Assembly (NCBI GenBank): GCA_965220695.1
Contig: OZ244838.1
Location: 4,340,001-4,404,000 of the forward strand
Direction: 5' to 3'
Length of the DNA stretch: 64,000 nt
Origin: UBA9620 sp965220695
GTDB taxonomy: Bacteria; Acidobacteriota; Vicinamibacteria; Vicinamibacterales; UBA8438
Below the pieces are notes generated by a model that worked only from the letters and a program-made list of their open reading frames with translations, was not told where the DNA came from and did no database searches. Shown here piece after piece: positions 26,408 through 35,532 of this stretch. The first letter of the stretch is position 1. Each line of letters opens with the position of its first letter. The position numbers were made by a program, and so were the translations under genes.

Positions 26408-26998
26408 ATGGACCTGACCAGCAGCGTGTCTCTGTCGGACGACCGGGTGCTGCTGCGGCCGTGGACCGCGGGAGATCTCGATGCGCTGGTCGAGATCGGT
26501 CTGGACCCGGCGATCTCGAAGTACACGGTGGGCTGTCTCAGGGACCGCGCCGACGCCCGGCGTTACCTCGAGATGCAGATCGCCGATCAGCGCGCGGGCC
26601 GGCGCCAGTCGTTTGCGATCGTGGACCGGCGGACAGGGGCGCTGGCTGGCAGCACCAGCCTCGGGAACGCCTCGGCGCAGGACCGGCGCATCGAGATCGG
26701 CTGGACCTGGCTCGCGGTCGGATGGCAGGGGCGCGGGTTCAACACCCGCGCGAAGTATCTGCTGCTGGAGCGCTGCTTCGAGTCGCTCTCGGCCCACCGC
26801 GTCGAGTTCAAGACCGACGCGATCAACCACCGCGCCCGGCAGGCGCTCCGAAAGGTCGGCGCCACCGAGGAGGGGACGTTACGCGCGCACACCCTGATGC
26901 ACGACGGCCGCTATCGCGACACGGTCTACTACAGCATCCTCGCGGACGAGTGGGAGCGAGTGCGGGCGCACCTGCGTTCATTGATTGAGGACGGTTGA
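26408..26998 (+). CDS. GNAT-family N-acetyltransferase (RimJ/RimL type)
   Basis: Acetyltransferase of 196 residues that would transfer acetyl from acetyl-CoA to an amine. The RimJ/RimL-type pattern is clear: VLLRPWTAGDLDAL near the start, GSTSLGNASAQDRRIEIGWTWL, the acetyl-CoA loop GWQGRGFNTRAKYLLL, and EFKTDAINHRARQALRKVGATEEGTLR near the C-terminus. ATG 26408 is preferred to GTG 26396 because GAGG lies 7 nt ahead of it. The substrate (ribosomal protein, small molecule or antibiotic) is unknown. Confidence 0.88.
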   Translation: MDLTSSVSLSDDRVLLRPWTAGDLDALVEIGLDPAISKYTVGCLRDRADARRYLEMQIADQRAGRRQSFAIVDRRTGALAGSTSLGNASAQDRRIEIGWTWLAVGWQGRGFNTRAKYLLLERCFESLSAHRVEFKTDAINHRARQALRKVGATEEGTLRAHTLMHDGRYRDTVYYSILADEWERVRAHLRSLIEDG

Positions 26999-27074
26999 CG
27001 GAACCGCCGGACGTCACTGCGGGCGCGGGCGCCACCCCGTGTGACGGTGGGTATTCGCACCGCATCGCCAGAAC

Positions 27075-27248
27075 CTACCGGCTCGGCCGGTGCAACACGA
27101 ACGCCGCAATCCCGCCGGACATGCCGCCCGCTACGCCGCCAATCACCCCGCTGCTGAGACCCAGAAAGTACCCCGCCATGCCGCCGAGCGTACCGATCGC
27201 AGTACCGACCAGGATAACCGTCACGACCTGCTTCATCGAGATACTCAT
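27075..27248 (-). CDS. Small glycine-rich membrane protein
   Basis: Protein of 57 residues with two hydrophobic stretches rich in GxxxG-type spacing (VILVGTAIGTLGGMAGYFLG and GVIGGVAGGMSGGIAAFVLH), which would favour helix packing in the membrane. An in-frame ATG at 27272 would add eight residues. No homologue is recognised; composition alone makes a membrane location likely. It lies upstream of the quinoprotein gene on the opposite side of a short gap. Confidence 0.5.
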   Translation of the reverse strand: MSISMKQVVTVILVGTAIGTLGGMAGYFLGLSSGVIGGVAGGMSGGIAAFVLHRPSR

Positions 27249-27286
27249 TGGTTTGGCCCCCACACATGCCATCGTAACGCCGCACT

Positions 27287-29242
27287 TTACGGCAGCGCCA
27301 GCGCGATGATCTCCGCCGGGGTTTCCAGCGTGGCCGCGGCGACGGCGATGTATTGCCGGCCGTCGAGCATGTAGGACATCGGACCACCGGTCGGATTGGC
27401 CGGCAGGGTGATCTCCGCCAGCACCTCGCCCGTGCGTTTCTCATAGGCCCGGAAGATCGGTCCGCCGGCGCCGAAGAGCGATGCCACGCCGCCGCGCACG
27501 CCGCCGCCCTCGCCCATGAAGAGCAGCGTCTTCGTGACGAGCGCGCCCGGCCGGCCGTTCTGCCCCATGCTCGAGAAGTCCAGACCCAACCCCTGCAGGT
27601 CCGGGTGTTCGCGAACCTCCCTGGGCGCGCCGCCCAGGGGCTGCATCCACAGATGCTCGCCGGTGTTGAGGTCAATCGCCGTGATGCGTCCCCATGGCGG
27701 CTTGACCAGCGGCAACCCGCGCGGACCGGGCGGATAGACGGGACCCACCCGCATGTAGTCCGGGTTGGTGCCGCCCGGATCCCCTTTCCCCAGGGCGATG
27801 ACGATCGGCAACGTCAGGGACGGCACGAAGAGAATCCCCGCGTCGACATCGACCCCGGCGCCTGGCCAACTGGCGCCGCCGCCCCAGCCCGGCAGCACCA
27901 GCCTGCCCCTGGTCCCGTCGGGATCGTCGATCAACGACGGTGGCGAGTACAGCGGGCCCATGCGGTAGTTCGCCGCGATCTCCAGCGCTTCGGCGCGTAA
28001 TTCCGGGGTGAAGTCGATCAGGTTGTCGACGCTGAACCCCTGGACGTCGAACGGCGGCGGCCACGACGGCACGGGTTGGGTCGGCGACAGCCGTTCGCCC
28101 GGGACATCCGACGGCGGCACCGGCATCTCGATGATGGGCCACAGCGGTGTGCCGTCCTCGCGGTCGAAGACATACGTGTATCCCTGTTTCGTGACCATCG
28201 CCACCGCCTTGATCCGGCGGCCGTCGTGGGTGACGTCGACCAGCGTCGGCGGCGCCGGATTGTCGTAGTCCCAGACGCCGTGATGGATGAGCTGGAAGTG
28301 CCACACCCGTGCACCGGTTCTGATGTCCAGGCAGACGATGCTCTCGGCGAAGAGGTTGTCGCCCGGGCGATGGCCGCCATACCAGTCGTTGGTCGCGATC
28401 TCGGTCGGCAGATAAAGGTAGCCCAGCTCCTCGTCGATCGTCAGTTGCGTCCAGACGCCGGCATGGCCCGTATATCGCCACGACTCGTTGTCCCAGGTCT
28501 CGACACCGAAGTCGTCTCCCTGGGGCACGACGTGGAAGATCCACAACCGTTCGCCGGTCCGCACGTCGTAGCCGCGAATGTGGCCGGGCGTGGCTTCGTA
28601 CCCGCTGTCGCCCGTCGGGACCACCTGCGCGACCACCACGTCGTTCGAGACGATGGGCGTCGAGATGCAGCGCACCTGCGCGCCCGGCTTGTCGATGTCG
28701 CGGGACAGATCGACGTAGCCGCCGTCGCCGAACCCGTCCAGCGGCCGGCCGGTCCTGGCGTCGAGCGCCACGAGACGCCCGTCGCTGACGTTATGGAAGA
28801 TCCGCTCCTGTTCGCCGTCGGTCCAGTAGGCCACGCCGCGCCCCGAGCCCTGGGGCCGCCCTGCCGGGTCGTCCTCGGCGCCGGGCCGCGGCGGCGGCGT
28901 GAAGAGCCAGATCGTCTCCCCGCTGGCGGCATCGATGGCGGCCACCTCGCTGGCCCCCGTCGAGGTATACAGCACGCCGCCCGCCATGATCGGCGTCGAC
29001 TCGAAGTTGAAGAATGGCCGCGGGTCGGAGTTCTCGGCCTGCCAGCGCCAGGCCACCCGGAGCTCGTCGACGTTCGCGGCATCGATCTGATCCAGCGCGG
29101 TGTATTGCGTGTGCCCGCCGTCGCCGGCGTAGAACCGCCACTCGCCATCGGCCGCGCCGTACTGCCCGGCGGCCGGGCTGGCCCAGGCGAGCAGCGCGCC
29201 GATCAGGGCGCCGACGACCGTGCGCCGTGGTGTCCTGCTCAT
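27287..29242 (-). CDS. PQQ-dependent dehydrogenase (membrane-type glucose dehydrogenase-like quinoprotein)
   Basis: Periplasmic quinoprotein of 651 residues with a signal peptide (ending ASPAAGQ) and an eight-bladed propeller. Visible family features are GDGGHTQYTALDQIDAANVDELRVAWRW, GRGVAYWTDGEQERIFH, WIFHVVPQGDDFGVETW, WHFQLIHHGVWDYDNPAPPTL and the C-terminal repeat GHLW-type blade. It would oxidise a sugar or alcohol with PQQ and pass electrons to the respiratory chain. No fused cytochrome is present. The ATG has an AGGAAG site 7 nt upstream. A second quinoprotein at 35533 is related. No pqq biosynthesis genes are in the window. Confidence 0.88.
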   Translation of the reverse strand: MSRTPRRTVVGALIGALLAWASPAAGQYGAADGEWRFYAGDGGHTQYTALDQIDAANVDELRVAWRWQAENSDPRPFFNFESTPIMAGGVLYTSTGASEVAAIDAASGETIWLFTPPPRPGAEDDPAGRPQGSGRGVAYWTDGEQERIFHNVSDGRLVALDARTGRPLDGFGDGGYVDLSRDIDKPGAQVRCISTPIVSNDVVVAQVVPTGDSGYEATPGHIRGYDVRTGERLWIFHVVPQGDDFGVETWDNESWRYTGHAGVWTQLTIDEELGYLYLPTEIATNDWYGGHRPGDNLFAESIVCLDIRTGARVWHFQLIHHGVWDYDNPAPPTLVDVTHDGRRIKAVAMVTKQGYTYVFDREDGTPLWPIIEMPVPPSDVPGERLSPTQPVPSWPPPFDVQGFSVDNLIDFTPELRAEALEIAANYRMGPLYSPPSLIDDPDGTRGRLVLPGWGGGASWPGAGVDVDAGILFVPSLTLPIVIALGKGDPGGTNPDYMRVGPVYPPGPRGLPLVKPPWGRITAIDLNTGEHLWMQPLGGAPREVREHPDLQGLGLDFSSMGQNGRPGALVTKTLLFMGEGGGVRGGVASLFGAGGPIFRAYEKRTGEVLAEITLPANPTGGPMSYMLDGRQYIAVAAATLETPAEIIALALP

Positions 29243-29488
29243 CGCATCTTCCTTTCGTCCCGCAATCGCCGGCGTGTCCCGCCCGGCTCCGTCCATCGCC
29301 ATTCGACGCCTCACTCGCGCTCCGCGGCCCGAATATCCCGAGCGTTGTCGAGCGCCGCGAGCACCGGTCTCCAGGTCTCGCGGTCGCTCCAGTCTACCCA
29401 CAATGGACCGGATCGGGTGCAGCGCCGACCGCCGCCGGGCAGGCGGATTGCCGCGCCGGGCAGATGCCGCGGGGTGTTCGCCGCGGGC
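29243..29488. other. Gap between quinoprotein and peroxiredoxin genes
   Basis: No gene can be supported in these 246 bases. A minus-strand stretch around 29311-29400 reads VDWSDRETWRPVLAALDNARD..., which looks somewhat protein-like, but it has no credible start. Confidence 0.3.
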
Positions 29489-29950
29489 TCACCCGAGGGC
29501 TTCGATCGCCTGGCGCACCTCGGTGTTGTCCGGCAGAGTCGGGATGTCGTAGACCTTCGCAAAGACGACCCGGCCGCGCTTGTCGACGACGAAGATCGCG
29601 CGCTCGGAGATGCCGCCCTCGCGCAGGACGCCATATTGCGCCGCCACCGCCCCGTGCGGGTGGAAGTCGCTCAGCAGGTCGAAGTTGATGCCGCCCAGCA
29701 CCTCGGCCCAGGCGATCTTGGCCGGCACCGCGTCGACGCTCAACCCGAGCACATGCGTGTCGTGCGCATCGAACCACGCCTTGTCAGTCTCGTAGTTGCG
29801 CATCTGGTTCGCGCACACCGGCGTGAACGCCAGCGGATGAAACGCGATGACGACGTTCTTCCGACCCCGAAAATCTGACAGCCGCACCTGGCCGCCGCGA
29901 TGGCTGGCCAACTCGAAATCGGGAGCCGTCGAGCTGATCTCCACGTGCAT
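29489..29950 (-). CDS. AhpE-like peroxiredoxin
   Basis: Thiol peroxidase of 153 residues. The peroxidatic cysteine is Cys46 in HPLAFTPVCANQM, in the family's TxxC context; a conserved downstream Arg is in EGGISERAIFVVDKRG. It lacks an obvious second catalytic cysteine, so it is probably a 1-Cys enzyme reduced by a thioredoxin or mycoredoxin-like protein. Starts at ATG 29950 with GGAGG about 10 nt upstream; a longer frame to 30106 is untranslated leader by composition. Note that this family sometimes has selenocysteine at the peroxidatic position; here it is a normal cysteine. Confidence 0.9.
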   Translation of the reverse strand: MHVEISSTAPDFELASHRGGQVRLSDFRGRKNVVIAFHPLAFTPVCANQMRNYETDKAWFDAHDTHVLGLSVDAVPAKIAWAEVLGGINFDLLSDFHPHGAVAAQYGVLREGGISERAIFVVDKRGRVVFAKVYDIPTLPDNTEVRQAIEALG

Positions 29951-30100
29951 CGGATTCGTTCCTCCTGGTCTGAGTCGTTTCCCCGAACGACAAACGGGCG
30001 TCCCGTGCCGCGGCGCGGTCCGGCGGCCACCCCGGCGCCGGACCACCGGCGCCCGGATTGCGGCGCAGGTTGCGTGCTGCCGACCAATCACGTACCCTGC

Positions 30101-30228
30101 TAGCAATCCGTGGTGAAACCCCGCGTTGCGTGGGGTTTGGCCCGTGCGCAGCGGAGCGCTGAGCGATTCGGTCCGCCGAGGCGGAGCCCACCGGGCCAGG
30201 GCGGTCCGAGGCGCAGCCTCGCCGGACC
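30101..30228 (+). repeat. Dispersed repeat copy B within a structured leader of the UPF0182 gene
   Basis: The first 30 bases match the dispersed repeat (TAGCAATCCGTGG...CCCCGCGTTGC). Three stem-loops are visible: AAACCCC/GGGGTTT (30116-30138), TCCGCC/GGCGGA (30172-30185) and GGTCC-GAGGC/GCCTC-GCC-GGACC (30203-30228, with a 3-nt bulge). They precede the UPF0182 start by 43-150 bases and could be a REP-like cluster, a terminator or an RNA leader. Confidence 0.5.
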
Positions 30229-30270
30229 TGCCCGCGCGCGTCGTGCGGGAGTTGCTGCCCGAGGCTGATC

Positions 30271-33000
30271 ATGCCCGTGAGATTCCTGTTTCTCGTTGCT
30301 CTGCTGCTGCTCTTCATGGTGGTGCCGTCCGCGGTGGACCTGCTGACCGAATGGTACTGGTTCGACGAGGTCGCATACACGGACATCTTCATCCGGTCGC
30401 TCAGCGCGAAAGCGATCCTGGGGCTCGTCGTGGCCCTCGCGGCCTTCGGGACGCTGGCCTTCAATTTCCGGCTCGCGATGCGGCGGATCACCCGTCCGTA
30501 TCTGCTGTTTCCCGGCGGCGGCGACATCCAGCCGCTGGCGCTCGAGCCGCGCCAACTGCAACTGTTGGGCACCGGCGTGGCGGCGGTGGCGGCGCTGTTT
30601 CTGGGCCTCTTCGCGTCGACCGAGTGGCTGACGTGGCTGCAGTTCCAGCACGCGGTGCCCTTCGGCCGGACGGACCCGCTCTTCGACCGCGACATCGCCT
30701 TCTACATCTTCACGCTCCCGTTCCTGGACGTCGCCCGCAACCTGGCGCTGACGCTGGCAGGGCTGTCGCTGATCGGATCGACCGCCGCGTACGTCATGTC
30801 CGGGACACTCACGGTGAGCCCGGGACAGGGCATCGTGATCGGTGGCGCGGCGCGCCGGCACCTCGGCCTCATCGCCGCCACGGTGTTCCTGCTCTTGGCC
30901 TGGGGCGCCTACCTGGACATTCCCAGACTGCTGACCACCCCCGCCGGCGTCGCCGGCATCATACACGGCGCGTCGTACGTCGACGTCACATTGCGTACAC
31001 CGGTCTTCTGGGGACTGTCGTTCGCGGCGCTGGCCGGCGCCGCCTTGAGCGTCGTCAGTGCAATGACGCCCCGCAACGGGCCGGTCTTCGCCGCCGTGGG
31101 GTTGTATGCCCTGGTGTCGGTGGGGGGCAACGTCGGGGCGATCGCGGTCCAGCGGCTCGTCGTCACGCCGGATGAGCAGCAGCGGGAAGCGCCGTACATC
31201 GCCCGCAACATCGCAGCGACCCGGCAGGCGTTCAATCTGGAGCAGGTCGAGGCGCGCGAAGTGTCCGGCGACGCCACGCTGACGCTGGCCGACATCCAGA
31301 ACAACACCGAGACGATCAACAACGTCCGGCTCTGGGACCACGAGCCGCTGCTCGACACCTTCGGGCAGCTTCAGGAGATCCGGACCTACTACGACTTCGC
31401 CTCGGTGGACAACGACCGCTATTTCATCGACGGCGAATATCGACAGACCATGCTGTCGAGCCGCGAATTGAATTCGGACAGCCTGCCGAATCGATCGTGG
31501 GTGAACGAACGCCTGCAGTACACCCACGGCTTCGGGGTGGCGATGGGACCGGTCAATCAGGTCACACAGGAGGGCCTGCCGGTCCTGTTCATCCAGGACA
31601 TCCCGCCAACGTCGTCGGTCGATCTGTCGGTCGACCGGCCCGGCATCTACTTTGGCGAGCTGTCGAACGACTACGTGATCGTCAACACGGACACGGACGA
31701 GTTCCACTATCCGGAAGGAGACGACAACGTGTCGACCCGCTACGATGGAGCGGGCGGTGTGCCATTGTCGTCCCTGTTGCGGCGGTTTCTTTTCGCCGCG
31801 CGGTTCCGGGCCTACGAGATCCTCGTCAGCAGCCAGCTCGGCAGCGACAGCCGAATCCTCTACCACCGCAACGTCCCTGAGCGCGTGCGCACGATCGCGC
31901 CGTTCCTCGAGTTCGACGACGATCCCTATCTGGTGATCACGGAAGGCCGGCTCGTCTGGATCGTCGACGCCTACACGACCAGCGGCAACTACCCGTACGC
32001 GACACCGGCCACGAACGGGATCAACTACATTCGCAACGCGGTCAAGATCGTCATCGACGCCTACGACGGCACCACGACGTTCTATCTGGCCGATGCCGAG
32101 GACCCGATCGCAAGGACCCTGGACGCGATCTTCCCGGACCTGCTCGAACCGCTGGACGCCATGCCGGAGGATCTGCGGCGGCACGTCCGCTATCCGGAAG
32201 AGCTGTTCTCGCTGCAGACCGCGATCTACTCGACCTACCACATGACCAATCCCGCCGTGTTCTACAACCGCGAAGACCAGTGGGAGGTGCCGGTTATCGA
32301 CGCCGAGCAGATGCAACCGTATTACACGATCATGCGGCTGCCGGGCGAATCGCGCGCCGAGTTCATCCAGATGCTGCCGTTCACGCCGCGCGGCAAGAAC
32401 AATCTCGCCGCCTGGATGGTCGCGAGGAGCGATGGCGACCAGTACGGCAAGATCCTCGTCTTCCAGTTCCCGAAGCAGACGGTGGTGTACGGACCGAGCC
32501 AGATGGTGGCCCGCATCAATCAGAATCAGGAGATCTCGCCGCAGATTACCCTGTGGAACCAGCAGGGCTCAGAGGTCATTCAGGGCACGCTGCTGATCAT
32601 TCCGATTGAGGAGGCGCTGCTCTATGTGCGCCCACTGTATCTGCGCGCGTCCGGCGGACGCATTCCGGAGTTGACGCGGGTCATTGTGGGGTATCAGAAC
32701 CAGATCGTCATGGAGGAGACGCTCGACTTGGCGCTCGACCAACTCTTCGGATACGGAGCGGGCACGGCGCCGAGTCCCCTGCCGGCGGACGCGGTGGTCG
32801 CGGACGTGCAGGCGCCGCCGGATCAGACCGCGGTGGCGGCGATCGACGCGTCCGGGGCCGGTGACCCGCTCGTCGCCAACGCCAGCGAACACTACCGGCG
32901 CGCCCTCGAGGCGCAGCGCGCAGGCGACTGGGCCGAGTACGGCCAGCAGATCGAGCAGTTGGGCGTGGTCCTGGAGCGACTCAGCCGCGGCCTGGAGTGA
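30271..33000 (+). CDS. UPF0182 (COG1615) family large membrane protein
   Basis: Protein of 909 residues with about seven transmembrane segments in the first 300 residues, then a long soluble domain exposed outside. Family features include LTEWYWFDEVAYTDIF near the start, NNVRLWDHEPLLDTFGQLQEIRTYYDF in the middle and TPRGKNNLAAWMVARSDGDQYGKI with FGPSQM-like VYGPSQMVARINQNQEIS later. The C-terminal tail ends in a coiled helical stretch (YRRALEAQRAGDWAEYGQQIEQL). The family's function is unknown. ATG 30271 has GAGG 7 nt upstream. The gene follows a hairpin-rich leader and stands alone on its strand. Confidence 0.9.
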   Translation: MPVRFLFLVALLLLFMVVPSAVDLLTEWYWFDEVAYTDIFIRSLSAKAILGLVVALAAFGTLAFNFRLAMRRITRPYLLFPGGGDIQPLALEPRQLQLLGTGVAAVAALFLGLFASTEWLTWLQFQHAVPFGRTDPLFDRDIAFYIFTLPFLDVARNLALTLAGLSLIGSTAAYVMSGTLTVSPGQGIVIGGAARRHLGLIAATVFLLLAWGAYLDIPRLLTTPAGVAGIIHGASYVDVTLRTPVFWGLSFAALAGAALSVVSAMTPRNGPVFAAVGLYALVSVGGNVGAIAVQRLVVTPDEQQREAPYIARNIAATRQAFNLEQVEAREVSGDATLTLADIQNNTETINNVRLWDHEPLLDTFGQLQEIRTYYDFASVDNDRYFIDGEYRQTMLSSRELNSDSLPNRSWVNERLQYTHGFGVAMGPVNQVTQEGLPVLFIQDIPPTSSVDLSVDRPGIYFGELSNDYVIVNTDTDEFHYPEGDDNVSTRYDGAGGVPLSSLLRRFLFAARFRAYEILVSSQLGSDSRILYHRNVPERVRTIAPFLEFDDDPYLVITEGRLVWIVDAYTTSGNYPYATPATNGINYIRNAVKIVIDAYDGTTTFYLADAEDPIARTLDAIFPDLLEPLDAMPEDLRRHVRYPEELFSLQTAIYSTYHMTNPAVFYNREDQWEVPVIDAEQMQPYYTIMRLPGESRAEFIQMLPFTPRGKNNLAAWMVARSDGDQYGKILVFQFPKQTVVYGPSQMVARINQNQEISPQITLWNQQGSEVIQGTLLIIPIEEALLYVRPLYLRASGGRIPELTRVIVGYQNQIVMEETLDLALDQLFGYGAGTAPSPLPADAVVADVQAPPDQTAVAAIDASGAGDPLVANASEHYRRALEAQRAGDWAEYGQQIEQLGVVLERLSRGLE

Positions 33001-33140
33001 AACGCCGGGGCGCGCCGGAGACAGATCTGGCAGTCCGTGGCAATAAGGGGCTGCGTGACGCAGGGCATGGCGATGCGCCGTCCCCGCCAGACAAGACGAG
33101 CGTGCAACGCTGTCAGCAACGCAGAACAGGGAGACAAGAC

Positions 33141-34442
33141 ATGCAGGTGAATCGATTCGCCGTGCTGCTCGGGCTCGTTGCCGTCGCGGCGGGCTGCGGA
33201 GGTGCACCAGAGGCGCCGCCGGTCGAGATCACGCCGGGGCTGCAGGCATTCGTGGGCGCGCGCATCATCGACGGAACCGGCGATGCCGCCATCGAAGAGG
33301 GCGTGCTGGTGACGCGCGACGGACGCATCGAGGCGGTCGGGGCGGTGGATGCGGTCGAGGTGCCGGCCGACGCCGAGCAGATCGACCTCAGCGGACGCAC
33401 CATCATGCCGGGCCTGATCAACGCTCACGGCCACGTCAACAACGTCCGCGGCCTCGGCACCGTCGAGTACACCGAAGCGCAGGTCGAGTACCAGCTCGGG
33501 CTGTATGCGCGGTACGGCGTCACGACGGTCTTCAGCCTGGGCGGCGACGGGCCGGAAGCCATGGCCGTGCGCGACCGCCAGAACGGCCCCGACCTGCAGC
33601 ACGCCCGCGTGTATGTCGCCGGCGAGATCGTGACCGGTCCGACCCCCGAGGCTGCCCGTGAGCAGGTCAACGCGGTCGCCGACAGCGGCGCCGACGTCGT
33701 CAAGATCCGCGTCGACGACAACCTGGGCGCCAGCACGAAGATGACCCCCGACACCTATCGGGCCGTGGCTGAAGCCTCTCACGAACGCGGTCTCAAACTG
33801 ACGGCGCACTTGTACTATCTCGCGGATGCGAAGGGACTGCTCGAAGCGGGCGCCGATCTGCTCGCCCACAGCGTGCGCGACACCGAGGTCGATGACGAAC
33901 TGATCACGCTGCTGCGCGATGCGGGCATCTGCTACTGCCCGACGCTGATGCGCGAGGTGTCGACGTTCGTGTACGAGACACGGCCGGATTGGTTCGACGA
34001 CCCGTTCTTCACGAATAACGTGGATCCAGCCGTCATCGCCGAACTCGAGACTCCCGAACGTCAGGAACGATCGCGCAGCCGGAGCGCGCAGACCTACAAG
34101 GCGCAGCTCGAGGTGGCCAAACGGAATCTGAAGACCCTCTCGGATGCCGGCATCCCGATCGCCATGGGCACCGATACCGGACCCGCCGCCCGGTTCCAGG
34201 GATATTTCGAGCATGGCGAGCTCGCGCTGATGGTGGAATCCGGTCTGACGCCGATGCAGGCGATTGTGGCGTCGACCTCGGGCGCCGCCCGCTGCATGGA
34301 GGTCGACACGGACCTCGGCTCGATCGAAGCGGGCAAGTGGGCCGATTTCATGGTGCTCGGCGCCAATCCCCTCGACGACATCTCCAACACCCACTCGCTG
34401 GAGTCCGTTTACATCGCCGGCAACCCGGTGCCCGGCGTCTGA
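33141..34442 (+). CDS. Amidohydrolase-family lipoprotein
   Basis: Metal-dependent hydrolase of 433 residues with a lipobox-type signal (GLVAVAAGCGG), so it is probably a lipoprotein. The amidohydrolase fold shows the metal motif in MPGLINAHGHVNN, then LTAHLYYLADAKG and LLAHSVRDTEVDDE with likely histidine ligands, and MGTDTGPAARF with the conserved aspartate. The start has AGGGAGAC upstream. It resembles imidazolonepropionase/prolidase-type secreted amidohydrolases common in Acidobacteriota-like genomes; the substrate is unknown. It lies between the UPF0182 gene and a secreted protein of an uncharacterised family. Confidence 0.85.
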   Translation: MQVNRFAVLLGLVAVAAGCGGAPEAPPVEITPGLQAFVGARIIDGTGDAAIEEGVLVTRDGRIEAVGAVDAVEVPADAEQIDLSGRTIMPGLINAHGHVNNVRGLGTVEYTEAQVEYQLGLYARYGVTTVFSLGGDGPEAMAVRDRQNGPDLQHARVYVAGEIVTGPTPEAAREQVNAVADSGADVVKIRVDDNLGASTKMTPDTYRAVAEASHERGLKLTAHLYYLADAKGLLEAGADLLAHSVRDTEVDDELITLLRDAGICYCPTLMREVSTFVYETRPDWFDDPFFTNNVDPAVIAELETPERQERSRSRSAQTYKAQLEVAKRNLKTLSDAGIPIAMGTDTGPAARFQGYFEHGELALMVESGLTPMQAIVASTSGAARCMEVDTDLGSIEAGKWADFMVLGANPLDDISNTHSLESVYIAGNPVPGV

Positions 34443-34461
34443 GACACGGCGTCAGCAGACA

Positions 34462-34540
34462 GATTGTGGAAGTGAAGACCAGATGGTGACATGAAGACCA
34501 GTTGGTGAAAGTGAGGACCAGTTGGTGAAAGTGAGGTCCA
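34462..34540 (+). repeat. About 20-bp tandem repeat ahead of a secreted-protein gene
   Basis: Four imperfect copies ending in gaCCA start at 34462, 34482, 34501 and 34521. The last two read GTTGGTGAAAGTGAGG-nCCA and differ by one base. The last GTGAGG copy acts as the ribosome site for the ATG at 34542, so the repeat multiplies Shine-Dalgarno-like sequences. Confidence 0.75.
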
Positions 34541-34541
34541 G

Positions 34542-35513
34542 ATGAAGCTTCGATCCTGCGTAACGGTGCTCGCGGCCGCGTTGCTGCTCGGCGTGTCCGC
34601 GCTCTCGTCAGGGCAGACCTGGGAGCCGCCGCGCCTTGCGAACGGCCACCCCGACATCAACGGCATGTGGAACAACGTCGGGTCATCGCACGTGCCGCTG
34701 GAGCTCCCGGAGAATCTGGCGGGAAGGACGCTGACCGCGGAGGAACGCCTCGAGCTGTTCACCGCCCGGTCCGACCGCGCGAAAGCCGTCGAGTGGCAGG
34801 GGCACGAGGCCAGCCGCGGTGTCGGCGCGTACGCGAACTACTGGTTCGACTGGTTCTGGAAGGAGCCGGTCGCCGGCGAGGCCCCCGCACTGGTCATTCA
34901 TCCGCCGGACGGCCAGGTGCCGGCGATGACCGAACTGGCCCGCGACAGCGTCCAGTACTATCGGGACCACCTGCATGACGAAGCCGCGAACATGGAGGGA
35001 GGCGACCGCTGTCTGTCGCGCGGCGTCTTTGGCATGATGATGCCGACCGCCTACAACAACGGCAAGCTGATCGTGCAGACCGAGGACCATATCGTCATTC
35101 ACAGCGAGATGATCCACAACGCACGGATCATTCCGATTGACAGGGGCGACCACGTCTCCTCGAACATCACCCAGTGGGAGGGCGACCCGCGCGGCCGCTG
35201 GGAAGGCAACACGCTGATCATCGAGTCGATGAACTTCAAGGCGGTCGGCAACCTGCGGGCGCCCGGCTCGCGCGCGCCGCAGCACGAAGGCCGGCGCATG
35301 GTCGAGCGTTTCACGTTCGCCGACGAGAACACGCTGAACTACGAACTCACCGTCGACGACCCCGAGACCTACACCGAACCGTGGACGGTCGCCTTCCCCT
35401 ACAAGCGGGACGACGTGTACCAGCAGTTCGAGTACGCCTGTCATGAGGGCAACTGGGCCGTCCCGAACTCGTTGAGCGGCGCACGGGCCGAGGACCAGGC
35501 AGCAGGGCGCTAG
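34542..35513 (+). CDS. Secreted protein of an uncharacterised family (paralogue of 37390-38385)
   Basis: Protein of 323 residues with a signal peptide (SALSSGQ). Distinctive segments are NGHPDINGMW, TELARDSVQYY, GDRCLSRGVFGMMMP, WEGDPRGRWEGNTLIIESMNF and VYQQFEYACHEGNW. The same motifs, in the same order, occur in the minus-strand gene at 37390. Such proteins are common next to quinoproteins in Acidobacteriota-like genomes; here a PQQ-binding-type protein follows by 19 bp. The paired CDR/ACHE cysteines suggest one disulfide. No biochemical role is known to me. Its leader is the tandem repeat described separately. Confidence 0.75.
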   Translation: MKLRSCVTVLAAALLLGVSALSSGQTWEPPRLANGHPDINGMWNNVGSSHVPLELPENLAGRTLTAEERLELFTARSDRAKAVEWQGHEASRGVGAYANYWFDWFWKEPVAGEAPALVIHPPDGQVPAMTELARDSVQYYRDHLHDEAANMEGGDRCLSRGVFGMMMPTAYNNGKLIVQTEDHIVIHSEMIHNARIIPIDRGDHVSSNITQWEGDPRGRWEGNTLIIESMNFKAVGNLRAPGSRAPQHEGRRMVERFTFADENTLNYELTVDDPETYTEPWTVAFPYKRDDVYQQFEYACHEGNWAVPNSLSGARAEDQAAGR

Positions 35514-35532
35514 CAGACTCCCAGGACTCGCG

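Noticed and set aside
29311..29488. Possible small gene between the quinoprotein and the peroxiredoxin
   Set aside because: Some protein-like residues near 29311-29400 but no start or ribosome site, and most of the frame is an out-of-frame shadow of the peroxiredoxin.
29489..29950. Peroxiredoxin as a third selenoprotein
   Set aside because: The peroxidatic codon is a normal cysteine (TGC) and no in-frame TGA is present.
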